NCBI GenBank assembly: GCA_000469685.2
Contig: LS997563.1
Location: 27,826,897-27,890,896, forward strand
Direction of reading: 5' to 3'
DNA: 64,000 bases
From: Haemonchus contortus
Taxonomy: Eukaryota; Nematoda; Chromadorea; Rhabditida; Trichostrongylidae
A model generated the notes under the pieces. It searched no databases. It worked only from the letters and a program-made list of their open reading frames with translations, and was not told where the DNA came from. Of the stretch, positions 24,800 through 36,992 are shown piece after piece. The position numbers were made by a program, and so were the translations under genes. Position 1 is the stretch's first letter; the number at the start of each line of letters is the position of its first letter.

Positions 24800-27633
24800 A
24801 TGCCAAGCTGTCTCATCGTGATAGCGATAGCGATTGTCTGTGCTTCCTTACTGAGATAATGACTAAGTAATTGAAGGAGGTCCCAAGAGAACCCCAATTG
24901 GGGATTTTGGTCTTTTTCGGAGGCATTAGTCTTGTGAGATGGCATAGACGAATAGTGGTAATGTTTGCGTGCAGTGATCGTGGCCGATGCTGTCGGCTGC
25001 TCGATTCCCGTGCTAAACTCCCATCGACACTAGCGGTGGCGCTCTCCAATGTGTAGCTAGTTTTTTAGTGGCCTAATGTTCATAATTCCTTGGTGGGAGT
25101 CAATCAAGTAGGCAAATAGCACGACACTTTCATTGAACTTGGTTACTTCAGCTTTTGCTTGCAGCTTCGCCGATACCGGACACGTCTACGGCAAGTGTAG
25201 GTGGAGACAATGGAGAAACAACTACGGAAGAAGCGAAAAAGCAGTTCACAACGACGATGTCCACTGAAGCTCAAACTACAACAACACTCGCTACAACGTC
25301 TTCTACTACGGCTACACACGATACAACAACGACATCCACCACGACAACCACATCTACTATGGAAACCACTACGACATCCGCTTCAGAACCCCCTACTACA
25401 ACAACAACAGCAGCTACTACTACAACGACAACAATACCCACAACAACAACTACTACATCAACAACACCAACAACAACTACTACCACATCAGAAACAACCA
25501 CTACATCAACCATACCCACAACAACAACTACCACAACAGAAACAACAACCACTACATCAACCATACCCACAACAACAACTACCACAACAGAAACAACAAC
25601 CACTGCATCGACCGTACCCACAACAACAACTACCACAACAGAAACAACAACCACTGCATCGACCATACCCACAACAACAACTACCACAACAGAAACAACA
25701 ACCACTGCATCGACCATACCCACAACAACAACTACCACAACAGAAACAACAACCACTGCATCGACCATACCCACAACAACAACTACCACAACAGAAACAA
25801 CAACCACTGCATCGACCATACCCACAACAACAACTACCACAACAGAAACAACAACCACTACTTCAACCATACCCACAACAACAACAACAGCTACCACAAC
25901 TACATCCACGACGACAGCCACTACAACTACATCCAACACGACGATTTCGACGACAACCACACCTTCCTCGACAACTATGTCCTTCACAATGACTTCAACC
26001 GATACCACATACTCTATAACGGGAACGGATACAACTTCTACAACAAGTGAAGAACTTTCCACAACTACAACAGAATCAACAAGTACAGAGACTACAAGTA
26101 CAGTCTTAATCATCACCATAAAATCAGCGACTATTTTCAAAACCACCACTTTTAGGCACCACCACCACCACCGCAGAAGAGGTAGTTCCTTTGCCCGAAA
26201 AAGCAACAACTACCACAAGAGCAGAACGAGAGACGGAACCTGTTACGGAAAAAGAAACAAAGGAAGAAACCACAGAGGAGGGAAAACCGACGACGAAAAC
26301 GACGGAAAAGACTGTAAGGTAAGTTGTACTTTTCAAGAACTTTTTGAAGTTTGAGCTCTGAGGGGTGACAAGGGAAAATTCGCTGCCGTGCGGAATTCTT
26401 TCCTTGCTGGCATCACGGAGCTGCAAGACATTACTTCAATGAAGTGGAAGAAACGGTAGAGAATGTCAGTACGAACAGTTATAATCCAAGGATTGCCCGG
26501 AGGTATCTTAGCATGAAGAAAAAAGAACTCACTCCTCTACTTCGTTACTGCTAATCCTCCAAAAAACCATAAAGTTGTGAAGGTGACAGTAGTGCGGCGG
26601 TCTACGACCTTCCGACTATCCGTTCTTCAAACTGTTTTCTCTGCAAAGCTTCCGATGTCACATCCTTTAAATCCTTACTCATGCGAACTCCTATCAATAC
26701 GGAGGTCTGTAGAAGGGTCGATCATTCGCTTCCCTACTACACCCTGATGAGGTCTCTAAACTGTGAACGATTGGATCGAAAGACAGCTTGCGATTGGGGT
26801 ACGCCACCTCTCTTCAAGCTGGATCCGTCAAAGGACTCTCTGGAGTTTGTCCCAAGTGCGGACCTGTCTCCCATAAAACAAAATGAACACGGTTGTGTTC
26901 TGCTGGACGAGTTCTTAGTCACCAAAGGTAAGTGTAATGCTAAGCGTGGCAAGTAACAGACCAACCCATACTTCAAATGCGATAACCTAAACCTGCCTGA
27001 AGGTGATGCCTTTGGCATAATCAAACCAGTTCCTGGTAGACACCCCGCATTCGGCTCCAATTCGGAATCGTAGAAGCGTATTGAATGCGTAAGTTCCTCA
27101 TCCAATGACTTACAGTGACCACCCGATATACAAATCAGTGCTTTTATCCTCCCTCTCAAGTCTGGCACTATAAACCGACCTTACCGCCTCCGCCACGCCA
27201 ACCAAGCTTCCTGGGTTGGTTAAATGACTTTAGTGACCATGCCTTTTTAATAGAAGCCCCTTGCCAGTACACACCTTGGTCCACCCAGAACCTGTAAGTT
27301 ACAATGAACCTTTGTCAAACGACGGCAGAGCTCTTTCAATAGGGAAGGATTACAATTCTCTTTTTGTTACTTTGTTGAAAGCTGTATTCGTAGAAGTTAT
27401 GTCAGTTCAGGCCAGCAATCGTGGAGGCAGGTGGCATGGAGTCAAGGTTAGCGTTGGAATAATCACTAATGAAGAGTACATAATAGGCTTCTGTTCATCA
27501 TTTCACTACTACGAACGGATTTAGCGACATGGTGTTGATGGGCGTCGCATTGCTGATCATTGTAATTTTTGTTCTGATTGCGGTGTTTTTACACTCAGCT
27601 CCCAGAAAACATACAAAAGGTCCGTTTGAGTAG
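24800..27633 (+). CDS. Threonine-rich mucin-like type I membrane protein
   Basis: Four exons give one continuous frame of 414 aa: 24800-24839 (tentative), 25165-26097, 26156-26318, 27525-27633. Exon 1 encodes MPSCLIVIAIAIV, a signal-peptide-like start; its donor (T/GTGCTT) is weak, but the phase fits. Exon 2 is almost wholly Thr with Ser, Pro and Glu, including about eight copies of a 17-residue unit of type TIPTTTTTTTETTTTAS, the composition of heavily O-glycosylated mucins. Exon 3 continues the Thr/Glu-rich composition (AEEVVPLPEKATTTTRAE) only after removing a 58-base intron. Exon 4 encodes a single membrane span (VLMGVALLIIVIFVLIAVFL) and a 14-residue tail ending in GPFE. Likely a glycocalyx or surface-coat protein of epithelium or cuticle. 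The long Gln- and Val-rich frames in this region are shadows of the repeat. Confidence 0.65.
25510..25885 (+). repeat. 51-bp coding minisatellite in the mucin-like gene
   Basis: About eight tandem copies, nearly identical in the middle, of a 51-base unit that encodes a 17-residue Thr-rich block. Central copies are almost invariant (GCATCGACCATACCCACAAC recurs), so recent expansion or homogenisation is likely, and copy number may vary. Confidence 0.9.
26995..27250 (-). repeat. SINE-like repeat (copy 2)
   Basis: Lies in the last intron of the mucin-like gene. The minus strand matches the dispersed repeat through GGATAAAAGCACTGATTTG and the 3' block CGATTCCGAATTGGAGCCGA, ending with TTTGATTATGCC. 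Confidence 0.65.
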
Positions 27634-30419
27634 TTGACGTTTGAGGAAAGGTCTCGAAATAGACCATGTCTAGGTGCTGCACAGAGAATGCGATCCAGAT
27701 CCGCTCTGAGCAGGACGTCATCTACTACTACCACCGTAAGTGCGAATTGTGCAACGAGAAACATACTTTAGAACTTTGCTTTCCCTATAACCAACGATGC
27801 TCAAGTTCTTATTCAGAGTTGGCAGGACAGAAAGCTTATCCTTCAAGAGGGACACCGTTTTTGCTCATGATAGCTTCAGTGCTTCTGTACCGAATATCTT
27901 TTTAATGACGGATTATGCCCTCGGTTGGAATTCGGGAAAGCTTAGCTTGTCGTTTCCCGGGGCCAGAGAGGGTTTCGAAACTTTCTAGAGTACTTCCCAT
28001 TCCACTAGACCTAGAAGCAGCTCATGTGCAGTGCAACTCAGATCATCAATCTTCGGACAGACTTGGTAGCCTAACAACTGGTTGTTCAATACGAGCACTC
28101 GCCCAAGTCTGTGACAAAGAAACTAGGAAGGTTCCCCGACCGCACTCACAAAGTGGGTGTTCAAGTCCGCTGATTGTGTTATACAGTAATCCCCGCGGAG
28201 GCATTACACCTCTTCCACCCCTAGGACCAGCTACTTGGTGCGCTGTTTCTCCCAACCCTCCTCGCTCCACTTCACTTGTGCATATGTCTACAGCAGTTTC
28301 GTACACGTTCCGCAACACCGCGTTTTATAACTCTATACTGGGCCATCACTGTGTGGATGATATCCTTGAAGCTTCCTTTCTATGCACGATATCCCAGCTT
28401 CTTTTTCTCCACCACTTCCCACTGCAAGTTCCACTGATTACGCTCATCTGAGTGTTCGGGAGGAGGGAGGTTATAAGGGAACCGTCGTCAAAGGACAGTA
28501 CACCATGGATAAGCATGCTAGCACTGAGCAATAGCAAAAACGGGGGTTACCGGCTATCCCAAGTCCTTTTTCTTAGGAGAATATCTTGTCGTCCACTTGA
28601 ACACCTTCAGTTCAGGCCTGACAATCATTTGTGTCTCTTTGCTCAATCCGGCCAATCCCCATCGGTACAGAGGCACTGAAACCTGATAAGGCAAAAAAAG
28701 CCTAGGTTTCAAAAAAAAGAATAAACATGGAGTTTGGATTCATCAATTTCGAGGCGGCCATACCAAGCCTAACAATTTAAGGGCCGAGGTCGGTTTTCGT
28801 CATCTGTGACCGCATCACGTCCTAGCAGATCTGTCACGCCGGTATGTTCTTGTGCACATAACTATAGAGTTACGATTATGGTTTTCAGTGATCGTTATGG
28901 ATATTCGAAGGGTTCCCATTTGACTAATCAGAAGAAGTGTTTGCCAGTAATCTGGTTAGAAATAAGGTTGAAAGAGAACATAGTGTCACTATTTCTTCAG
29001 GACGTTGGGTATACCATGGAAGTATGATATACTTTCGAGCATCCAGAAGCGGTCCCCTGGCTTCGCCATAAAAATGTTACTGATAAATCATGATTTTCAA
29101 ACCCATGATGCTCATACTAAACACCTTTTGCAGAAAAAGTATACAGGCCAAGAGGTGCCACAGGGTCACCAACTGCGACCCAATTCAAAGAGGCAAGCGC
29201 TGTAGTGCAACTGGCTCATATCCGCAAAGATCCTTCATTGCTATACATTAGCCTGATTTTAGTTTCTATCTCAGCTGAGGAGAGGTCGTAGTGATGAACC
29301 CTTTCGTCGGGAGTTCGTTGCTCCTAAATGATTTCTACTACCCTGGAACCGAGACAGTCGCCACGCGAGTCAACTAGCAAATATCCAGTTGTCCGTTTCG
29401 AGCTGGGGCAGGTTATATTGAATGATGACAAGAAACTCATGAGTGGTTATTGTTGGGTGGTCCCTATGTGGGATTATGAAGGCTCCGTACTAAAGCACTC
29501 TGAGTTTCTCCCACTTGCATAATCATAGGGGCTCCAAGAATGGCAGAGTGCTTGAACTATTGGTGTGAGTTGCTTTCGCTGATCATTTATGGGATTGTTT
29601 TCCAGGGGAAACCTATGAAAAGCTCAAAACGTCAGGGTAGCAAGGAACGAAGAGTGAAAACTCCTCCGTATTTTAATCTCGCAGCTCTTCAAAAAGGTCG
29701 CAAAAACCATTGATGAAGATGACCAGTTCTCTCACAGATTCCTATTTCTAGCAAAAGCTGTGATCAACGTAATCGAATTCATATTTAGTTCTCGCTCTTA
29801 ATCGAATTTAATTAAGTGCTTGCCCCATGTTGTTCCATAAAAATGAAATCGATTCCTCTAATAAATGGTTCTTTGCTGTGTGTTACTTACAGTCCACGCC
29901 CACCTAAATGCACTATTGCATACGATCTCAATCCCTGCTGATCTCAATCCCACTTCCTTCATTTTCTCCCTATATCTGTCGTTTTTCCACGATAACTGAC
30001 GATCACGGCCCTCCTAGTGGAATCGAAATGAAGAATCGGGGAAATGATGTACAGCAATGTTGAAAAAAGTACTGAAATTAGGCCACTAGAAATATCCCCA
30101 AGCCAGAAAACAGAAGCAGGCCCAAAGGGAGCTGGTAACAATGGTTCTGGCAGGGGACTTGAGTCTCTTGACTTTTCTTGTCTCAGGATTATTCCCTTTT
30201 GTTGAATATAGCTGACATTGCAGTAGGTTGATCCAGTGAAACAATCGTAACCGTGTAACAAACGTTGGAACCCATTCATGACAGCTACTTTTTTGTTACC
30301 CCTTTAAGGTCCTTATAACCCAATGTCTATGAAAGATTGGTAGTATTATTATTATTCCCACCGAAAACACGAAGATCGTACGGTCAGCGTCATTCAACCC
30401 GCTGTGAGAAGAACGATAC
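27634..30419. other. No supported gene
   Basis: About 2.8 kb. A 178-codon plus frame (27915-28451) overlaps an opposing frame and lacks domain or splice support. A minus frame at 29959-30279 has one hydrophobic stretch, but nothing joins it to other exons. Probably decayed repeat DNA. Confidence 0.35.
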
Positions 30420-30770
30420 TCGGAATTTTCTCACATATACCCGCAAGGGCAGAAGGAACCCCAAAGTTCCGAGTTCCGCCAACAAACGAGATCAGGTGGG
30501 CCGGACACTTCACGTGATATCGTGATGACCGTTAGACCAGGACGGTTACTGACTGGATCCCTGGGGTCTTCAAATGAACGTGAGCCGCCGGTGCAATGGC
30601 AGACTTCTTCACAGAAGCTTTGAAGGAAGGAATGCTACGTTTCGCATCCCTCATCGAGGGCAATGCGCTAGACTACTCTGGTTCGCGACAAAGGCGAAAG
30701 GAGACGTTACCTGCGTCCGCTCAAGCAAATTGATGGTCAACGGGACGACAAGCGATGCAGGTGATTAACC
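30420..30770 (+). pseudogene. Decayed non-LTR retrotransposon ORF end
   Basis: Across frame changes and stops the plus strand reads EIRWAGHFT, RDDR, TRTVTDWIPG, ADFFTEALKEG and RYLRPLKQIDGQRDDK. I recognise this as the degenerate C-terminal end of a nematode RTE-like reverse-transcriptase ORF, where an IRWAGH and DNRWT.AV.DWIPR series is typical. No reverse-transcriptase core is visible upstream, so it is a short 3' fragment. Confidence 0.5.
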
Positions 30771-32174
30771 GATATCATTTTCTATCACTTAATACAGAGT
30801 GGATCTGGGGAATCAACAAAAGGCGCAATATCACACATGGTCTCTCACAATATCAAGAAAGTGCTCTGACATTTTTGCCAAAGTTGCAGAAAATCTGACA
30901 ACTGCTCAATATAACCTCTTCTACCACTTATTATCCCTCCCGATCGACAACTACACTTGCCCTTTACCGTTCTCTTGTAATGCTCGTGCGCTTGTGGGAG
31001 CAAGTATAGCGCTTCACTGTTGTTACGGCACGCATTTTTAAATTTGGAACAAACAGATACAAGCGAATACACATATATAGTATGATAGGTATACTTGATG
31101 GATTGCTTACAGTGGCACACTCAGTCTTACCACAAATCATCGTTGTTCTCCAGAGATATGGAAAGAGCTTGTGATTCTAAATTCCTCTTTCGACAAGTGA
31201 ATACATAACAGTGACGGCAAAGAAAGGTAAATGATAGGATGGTTCATTTGATTGCTCTAAGAAGATGGGTCGGGTGAGACTGACTTTTTATCTCTTCTCT
31301 TTTACCGTATGTAGTTAATCGGAGATCATGAGAGTAAAGCTCAGACGATAGGGAAGACTTCAATTCAGTCTGAGAACCTACCGATTGGAATCGGAAATCA
31401 CTAGAAGCGAACTAATAGTACAGACATTGATTTTACAGGATGATAGGGCAGCATCCTCCACTAAAAGCAAACAAAAAATAGTCAGATCGGCTTCAATATA
31501 CTTCATGGAATGGACGGTAAGATAGCGAAATTCATTAAAGTGGCACAAGCTACTGCTGTGTCCCCTTCCATGAGTCTAATAGGGATAAATCGATTACTGG
31601 AATGTGGAAAGCAGGGTTGGAGAGTGTTTACTTGGGGAATACACGTAGGACGTTAGTAATAATTGCAGTCATGCTCCAAAAATTACAGTACGCTACCATG
31701 GGGGACAGATCCATATGCTCACGCATCCAAGGACTTGGGGATTACGCTCGGGATTCAGGTGGGATTAAGGCTCTTCGTCGGTTATTCTCAACCAGCACCC
31801 GGATCTTGTCGATTACCAAGGTTTTCAATGTGAGTTCCTTGAGGACCCTTCTTTGGCCCGACTAGGTAAACCCCAAGCGAAACGTCCACTATTTTCATCC
31901 ACGAAAGCAAGGTGAACCTGTGTGGTTTCAGAGTACAGCCCTTGCTCACTACACTGGCACTCTTAATGCGCTATACTCAAAACCTTTAATAGAGCACTGT
32001 ACGAAAACCAAGGTTGCAGACGATCAATCAAGTGGGTTGAGAAATTGGCTTTGAAACTCTATTCCAATTTAGGAACGTCAAATCACATAGTGTAGCACAT
32101 TCAGAACTGAATAATGCCTGAAGATAGCAGGTTGACTCAAAGATTAAGGTGGTAAAACCTCGAAATCGGCTGAA
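30771..32174. other. No supported gene
   Basis: About 1.4 kb upstream of the next plus-strand gene; it may hold its promoter or a non-coding 5' exon. No coding exon can be supported. Confidence 0.4.
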
Positions 32175-35100
32175 ATGGAAAAACTAGCCGATGGCACGAA
32201 TATGACAGCAAAGGATGATCATGATCAATTGGTAGCACGACTCAGAGAAGCGGCTTCTCGAGTGACCCAATGGGGCAGTCAGGGCGAACAAGTCATGAAC
32301 GTCAAAAATAAAGAGGTCAGCGATGACCGTTCACCATTCAGACAGCTGAACTCTTATAAATCAGTTCGAATGGGCTAACTCGTAAAGCTTCAGGTGACTC
32401 TAGCGGAAATGGCAGCAATGTATCGGCTGAAAACGCTGATCTCCATTTCAGCTAACCTTGTTGAGTTAATCACAAGAGTGAAAACATGGAGCAAAGAGAA
32501 TTCGAAGGCAAGTTTAATCTTTCTGAAGAACGACCACTGCGGGCTTTTTCCCAGCGGCCTTTGCCTGTTGAAAGGATGAAGGGATATATACAAAGGAGGG
32601 CAGGAAGGAGGGGAAGGGAAACAAGCACCACATATGTTGCAGTGATGAGTTGTCACACTTACTAGTTGGCTATACCTAAGCTTATCTGCTTGCCAAATCA
32701 CTAGCTTAAATTACTTTAACTTGATGGACGTGATGAGGTTTCATTTAAAGTAATTCTGAGCTCTAGAAATCAGTCAGTATCACTGATTATTGATTACTGC
32801 TGACTATTATTACCAATATCATGGTTGGAGTCGCTTCAATTCTGCCTGAAACTATACCCGAAAAATCCTTTGCACCTCACACACTTTTAATCATCAGTTC
32901 GAACAAAGGGCAGAGACAAAAGAAGATTTCAGCGAGCGATAAGCATGGCGGTCCGGGAACTTCTCCCCTAACACGGCGTCGCACACGCCGCACCCACCGC
33001 CTATCGCAGGACTGCGATGGAAGACTGAAGCGCGCAATTTGTGAGGCAGAGAGTCCTTAAATTATTTGAATTGGCTCGCCGCTCTTTTCAATTTCAATGC
33101 AGTCTTGATCGTCGTTTATATAGGAGGAGTCATTTTAATTAATCAAGTCTACTAAACATGAAAACTAAAAAGAAACAGAAGAAAAAACGATAAAATCCAA
33201 TGAAAAAGCAAGCCAGTCAAGGAAAAAAATCGCGTCCTATCGATTTTCGGGAGGCGGGGTGAGTACGGTAATTGCAGTGACATTTGCCGCATGCCGCAAA
33301 GGAGAATGCCGCGATAGGGGAGAAGTTCCGTTACTCTAAGCATGGCAGCATGGCTCGATTAACTTGCCATAAACTCACCAATGCGAGGGTGGCGGAGTTT
33401 GTACCTGAGTTTTCACGGTCTCAGGCACGTACGAGAACCCAGGACTTCCAATGAGAAGCACAAATCAGACTGAGCAGTCCCACTAGCAGTTCCACTCACA
33501 CATTGAGCTATCCAGTATTCCCCTCATTGCTTTGAGCTGGGATTCAGACCCACTCGACGAAATGGACTCGAGTAACCGAAGGTATTCGAACGCTCTGTTT
33601 GGGATAAGTCAAAAAGTGAAAATGTGGTCAAGTTCATTTACAGCTGATTGAAAAATGCCGAACAAGAAATGTATTGCCAATGACGATGAATATGTTCGAA
33701 GCAACCTGTGCAATTGGCGAAATCTTTAAACTAAAATCCATAGATCGTTCCGGTACCAGGGTACGCCATTGATGCTACTTTTCATAATTTGTTTCTTTTT
33801 CCTTCTCATAATTCTCTATTTCTTCCACACTCCATCTCTTCTCCCTCTGATTTTCCTATTCTTTTCCTGTTGATTTCATCCTCCTACGCTTCAGGAAGAT
33901 TTTCAACAATTTCTTCGTGAACAAAGTCAAAATGAGTACACATCGGAAGCGAATACAAGTTTGGTTATCGCTAATCCACGGGATTATATTCCACCACTCG
34001 AATGTAGGATAAATCACTACAGGTATGTGGTTTTTGACTCGCAGTCGACCCGAGCTCGCAAGAAAATCGATACAGATCAATATCGAATTTCAGAACATGT
34101 GTTAACCTTATTGGTAGTTCATTGATCACGATCATTCAAACATACATGAATTCCATTCCTCTTGAACAAATAGACATCAAAACGAGGTGAGTCCCTCTAC
34201 CTCTATACGTTACTGTTGAGAGGCCTATTTGAAAACTATATGGGGCTCACCGATTTCGCTGCACGCCATGGGGAGACGGGCAGTTAAATTGGTTTCGTGT
34301 CCTCAGATGCCACAAGTACTCCAGACAGGTGAGAGTGTTGGGGTGACGATGAGCAAAGTCCTGAATGTAACGTCCTTACGAGATAACCAAATAATTGATG
34401 AAGTATACGTTTAGCGGGGAGACAGTAAGGGTTGCCGTTCACGCCGCATGTGGCAGCCGCTCACGAGTTGTAGATCTAGCGTTCTTCATACAGCCTGATC
34501 GATATGCGATCACGCCATGTACTTAACCTCAATGCTGACGCCAGTTGCTTCCTTCATTAAATTGTAAGGGTGATTCGGTGTCCAAAGGGGAAGTTAAACC
34601 GCTGTTCCTGTACTCTGGTACCACATGTAACCCCGGGCAGGAGAACGTTAAAGTGACTACGAGCAAAGTCCCATATGGAAACCATCGCGAGGCAGCCAAC
34701 TGATTGGTAGAGCATACTTTACACGACGAGACAACTAACCAGTGAGGGTTGCAGTTCACATCTAGGCCGTAGCTTCCGGCAACAACCGACCAGAGATTCC
34801 ACCACTGAACCTTTTCCGTTCCATGGTGTGCACCAATGCTTTTATTGACAGAAGAAGAAGCAGCAATAACGGCATGTCTAACACTTGGATATTTGAAGTC
34901 ATCTGTATCAATGAGCAAAGCTAGCGTAGGGTTAAGTGGTGCACTATCATACGCATGGTCCGAGAACTGATCCCTGGATTAACAGCAGCCCAGGTCAACC
35001 GAGACTTCTATCCCTTCAGGCACGATTAATGGGTACTAGACTCGTCTAGTGAGATAAAAACACTGGCTTCTACATCGGCTAGCACTGCAAGTCATTGCAT

Positions 35101-35602
35101 AGGCCCCCATACACATTCAAACTGCCTATATGATTACGAATGGTACCTAATGCTGGGGCGCATCCCTGGGACGGTATTGAGCTATATCACGATAACTGCA
35201 GTTTCAGAACTTCAAATTTAATCCTTTCAGAGAAGTCAAAGAGGTTCTGGAAAGACTTCCTTCTATGTATATGCGAATTCAAGCCAATCTATCGTTTTCG
35301 GACTACACAACAAAGCTCATCAAAGAATATCCACCAAACAAATTACAGTTTCCTCTGGCTCCTCAGGTAATCTCTTTCGCTTAGCGAGCGGAAACTATTT
35401 GTTTCTGGTAAGTTTGTACATTGCTCATAATATTTTGCATTTGTTTAAATTCCAGGGTACTGCAACAGAGACTTCTAAGCAACGCTCAGGAGGAACCGTT
35501 GAAAAACAAAAACCATCGCAAGGAACAGCCAGTGAAAATCAACGACAGAAAACGTGGGTTGAGTTTCAGGGGTTTGTCTCCAAGAATGAATCTTCTCATT
35601 AG
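32175..35602 (+). CDS. Unrecognised 252-aa protein, six exons
   Basis: Six exons join in phase: 32175-32315, 32394-32507, 33895-34022, 34094-34186, 35231-35366, 35456-35602. All internal boundaries are GT-AG except intron 2 (32508-33894), which has a strong GC donor, AAG/GCAAGT. I do not recognise the family. The first 85 residues are helical and coiled-coil-like (LVARLREAASRVTQWGSQGE, LAEMAAMYRLKTLISISANL); the middle has NPRDYIPPLECRINHY and SLITIIQTYMNSIPLEQIDI; then EVLERLPSMYMRIQANLSF precedes a polar Gln/Lys/Ser-rich tail. No signal peptide or membrane segment is seen, so it is probably intracellular. Composition suggests a subunit of a helical assembly such as a kinetochore, Mediator or vesicle-tether complex, which is only a guess. 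Intron 4 holds tRNA-like and SINE repeats. Earlier exons cannot be excluded. Confidence 0.6.
34335..34470 (+). repeat. tRNA-like dispersed repeat, second family (copy a)
   Basis: Shares GAGCAAAGTCC, a GA(T/C)TG..GAG.ATAC segment, GAGACA and AGGGTTGC.GTTCAC with the copy at 34640-34800. It lies in intron 4 of the unrecognised gene. The shared segments sit where A- and B-box-like parts of a tRNA would be. Confidence 0.45.
34640..34800 (+). repeat. tRNA-like dispersed repeat, second family (copy b)
   Basis: ATTGGTAGAGCATAC resembles a tRNA A box (TGGTAGAGC), and AGGGTTGCAGTTCACATC resembles a degenerate B box about 50 bases later. No acceptor stem closes the structure, so it is a tRNA-derived repeat rather than a tRNA gene. 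Confidence 0.45.
34925..35185 (+). repeat. SINE-like repeat (copy 3)
   Basis: A full-length but diverged copy: head GTGCACTATCATACGCATGG, body ACTAGACTCGTCTAG then CTACATCGGCTAGCACTGCA and CATTGCATAGGC, and 3' end GGGGCGCATCCCTGGGACGG. It lies in intron 4 of the unrecognised gene. Confidence 0.65.
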
Positions 35603-36066
35603 AATGAGGACAGAGTGCATATAAAAGGATCGAGATATTTTAAAATGAATACAGTAACAATTAAGATTCAGACCAAAATGGAAAGTTGTGGCAGAAGGGT
35701 TTTTCCCGCACACAGCTTGAAAGAAATAGCATTTCAGTTCGCATCCATTCCAAGCCACTTGTCTTGCTGTGCGCCATATAATACATACATAGTTGGTTGT
35801 GGCATATTAGTGAGTTATCCCCATTAGAATACAAAAGCTTGCAGGGAATAGGTCAGGATGTGCCGTGTGGTCACCTCGCTGGAGCTAGGTTACTGCGCGC
35901 GTGGCGTTTCAGGTGGTCGTGCGAAATATTTTCACCTTTAGCCTGACGAAAATGGCAGTGCTCCCGAGCCTAGCGTATCTTTACTTTTCCTCAAGCTTCC
36001 GAAAAGGCGTGCCCATCTCCGGTACCGGCAATTCCAGCTGATAGACTACCTTTCCGAGCACTCTGC
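35603..36066. other. No supported gene
   Basis: 3' flank of the unrecognised gene up to the palindrome at 36067. No coding or RNA feature seen. Confidence 0.45.
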
Positions 36067-36128
36067 CTCCAGAGTTCGAAAACTGCATTGTTCGTGCAGA
36101 CGAACAATGCAGTTTTCGAACTCCGGAG
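36067..36128. repeat. Near-perfect hairpin, 24-bp uninterrupted stem
   Basis: GAGTTCGAAAACTGCATTGT... at 36072-36095 pairs without mismatch with 36100-36123 around the 4-base loop GCAG; beyond a one-base mismatch the stem continues with CTCC/GGAG (36067-36070 with 36125-36128). Intergenic. It could be a minimal foldback element or a pre-miRNA-like transcript. Confidence 0.92.
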
Positions 36129-36629
36129 ACACGATAGGAGCTTGTAACACCAAAGCCAACAATGAATTCAGATTATTTACCGTAGGTCCCTTACCCAAAT
36201 AAATCGAAGTCGGAGTACTATAGAATGGTTAGAGTTTGGTGACGCCCCTTTTAAATCGTCCCTATCTTGATCGATTTAAGTTGAATAAAATCTTACTCCT
36301 TTCTCAATTAGATGCACTGAATTAAAATGTTCAGCGGAAACTCGGAGGAGAAAGTTGAAGAGAGCGGCAAATCGCCAAATGAAGGAAAAGGCAAAACTCG
36401 GCAAACCGGATCAGCAGAGAATTAGAACGACGTGAGTCATCCTAAACTTGTAACCTGAGTTACCAACGTTGTCCCCCGTCATCTTTCAAATCAATGACAT
36501 TCGAGCAATGCTGGTACTATTCAATGATAATCGTAGAACAAAAAATGAGCACAAAATTACGACATGCTCTCGGTCTCATTACAAAATCATAAACTAGCTA
36601 AGATGTCTGTTGAAAGTTGTTAAAATATA
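36129..36629. other. No supported gene
   Basis: Half a kilobase between the hairpin and the Penelope-like element; no coding or RNA feature seen. Confidence 0.45.
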
Positions 36630-36729
36630 CAACGACTTCGGTAGCCGGTAACGATGGAATCAGTTGTTTATTATTTAAATACTCTTGTGCCGTGCGAGGT
36701 TGTTAGGTGGAACGATTTATTAATTCAAT

Positions 36730-36767
36730 GGCCTAACGTTTCGACGCTTTCGTCTTCTTCAGAGGCC
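36730..36767 (-). ncRNA. Hammerhead-ribozyme-like motif in Penelope-like element
   Basis: Minus strand, in order: GGCCT (stem I), CTGAAGA (core box of type CUGANGA), one A, GACG-AAAG-CGTC (stem II hairpin), GAAA, CGTT, then AGGCC closing stem I. This is type I hammerhead order with almost no helix III, and GTT fits an NUH cleavage triplet. The extra A before stem II departs from the standard core, so activity is uncertain. Confidence 0.6.
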
Positions 36768-36992
36768 TAAAGTAATGCGAGATGATTTGCACGGTATCCA
36801 AAAAGCGTATCTCCCTTTTGGCGAATGAGACAACAAATTCAAACCCACAATTCGAATCTTAACTCACCAGGGTTCCACCGCTCAAGCGGATGTAAATCCG
36901 CTGTCGCCACAGGCGACTGTCAGTAGCGAATGAGACTTCATGTGTTGTCTCCCTTATACTTGTGATAAGGAAGATCACGTCGTAATGCTACT

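Noticed and set aside
25201..25992. 263-codon Gln/Pro-rich plus frame over the mucin repeat
   Set aside because: It is the shifted frame of the ACA/ACN threonine repeat; the Thr frame has matching splice phases, a signal exon and a membrane exon.
25271..26209. 312-codon Val-rich minus frame
   Set aside because: Antisense of the Thr repeat (TGT/GTN codons); no splice support and composition forced by the repeat.
27915..28451. 178-codon plus frame
   Set aside because: Overlaps an opposing frame of similar quality, lacks splice signals and shows no recognisable motif.
29959..30279. 106-codon minus frame with one hydrophobic segment
   Set aside because: One possible membrane span alone is weak evidence; no adjoining exons could be chained.
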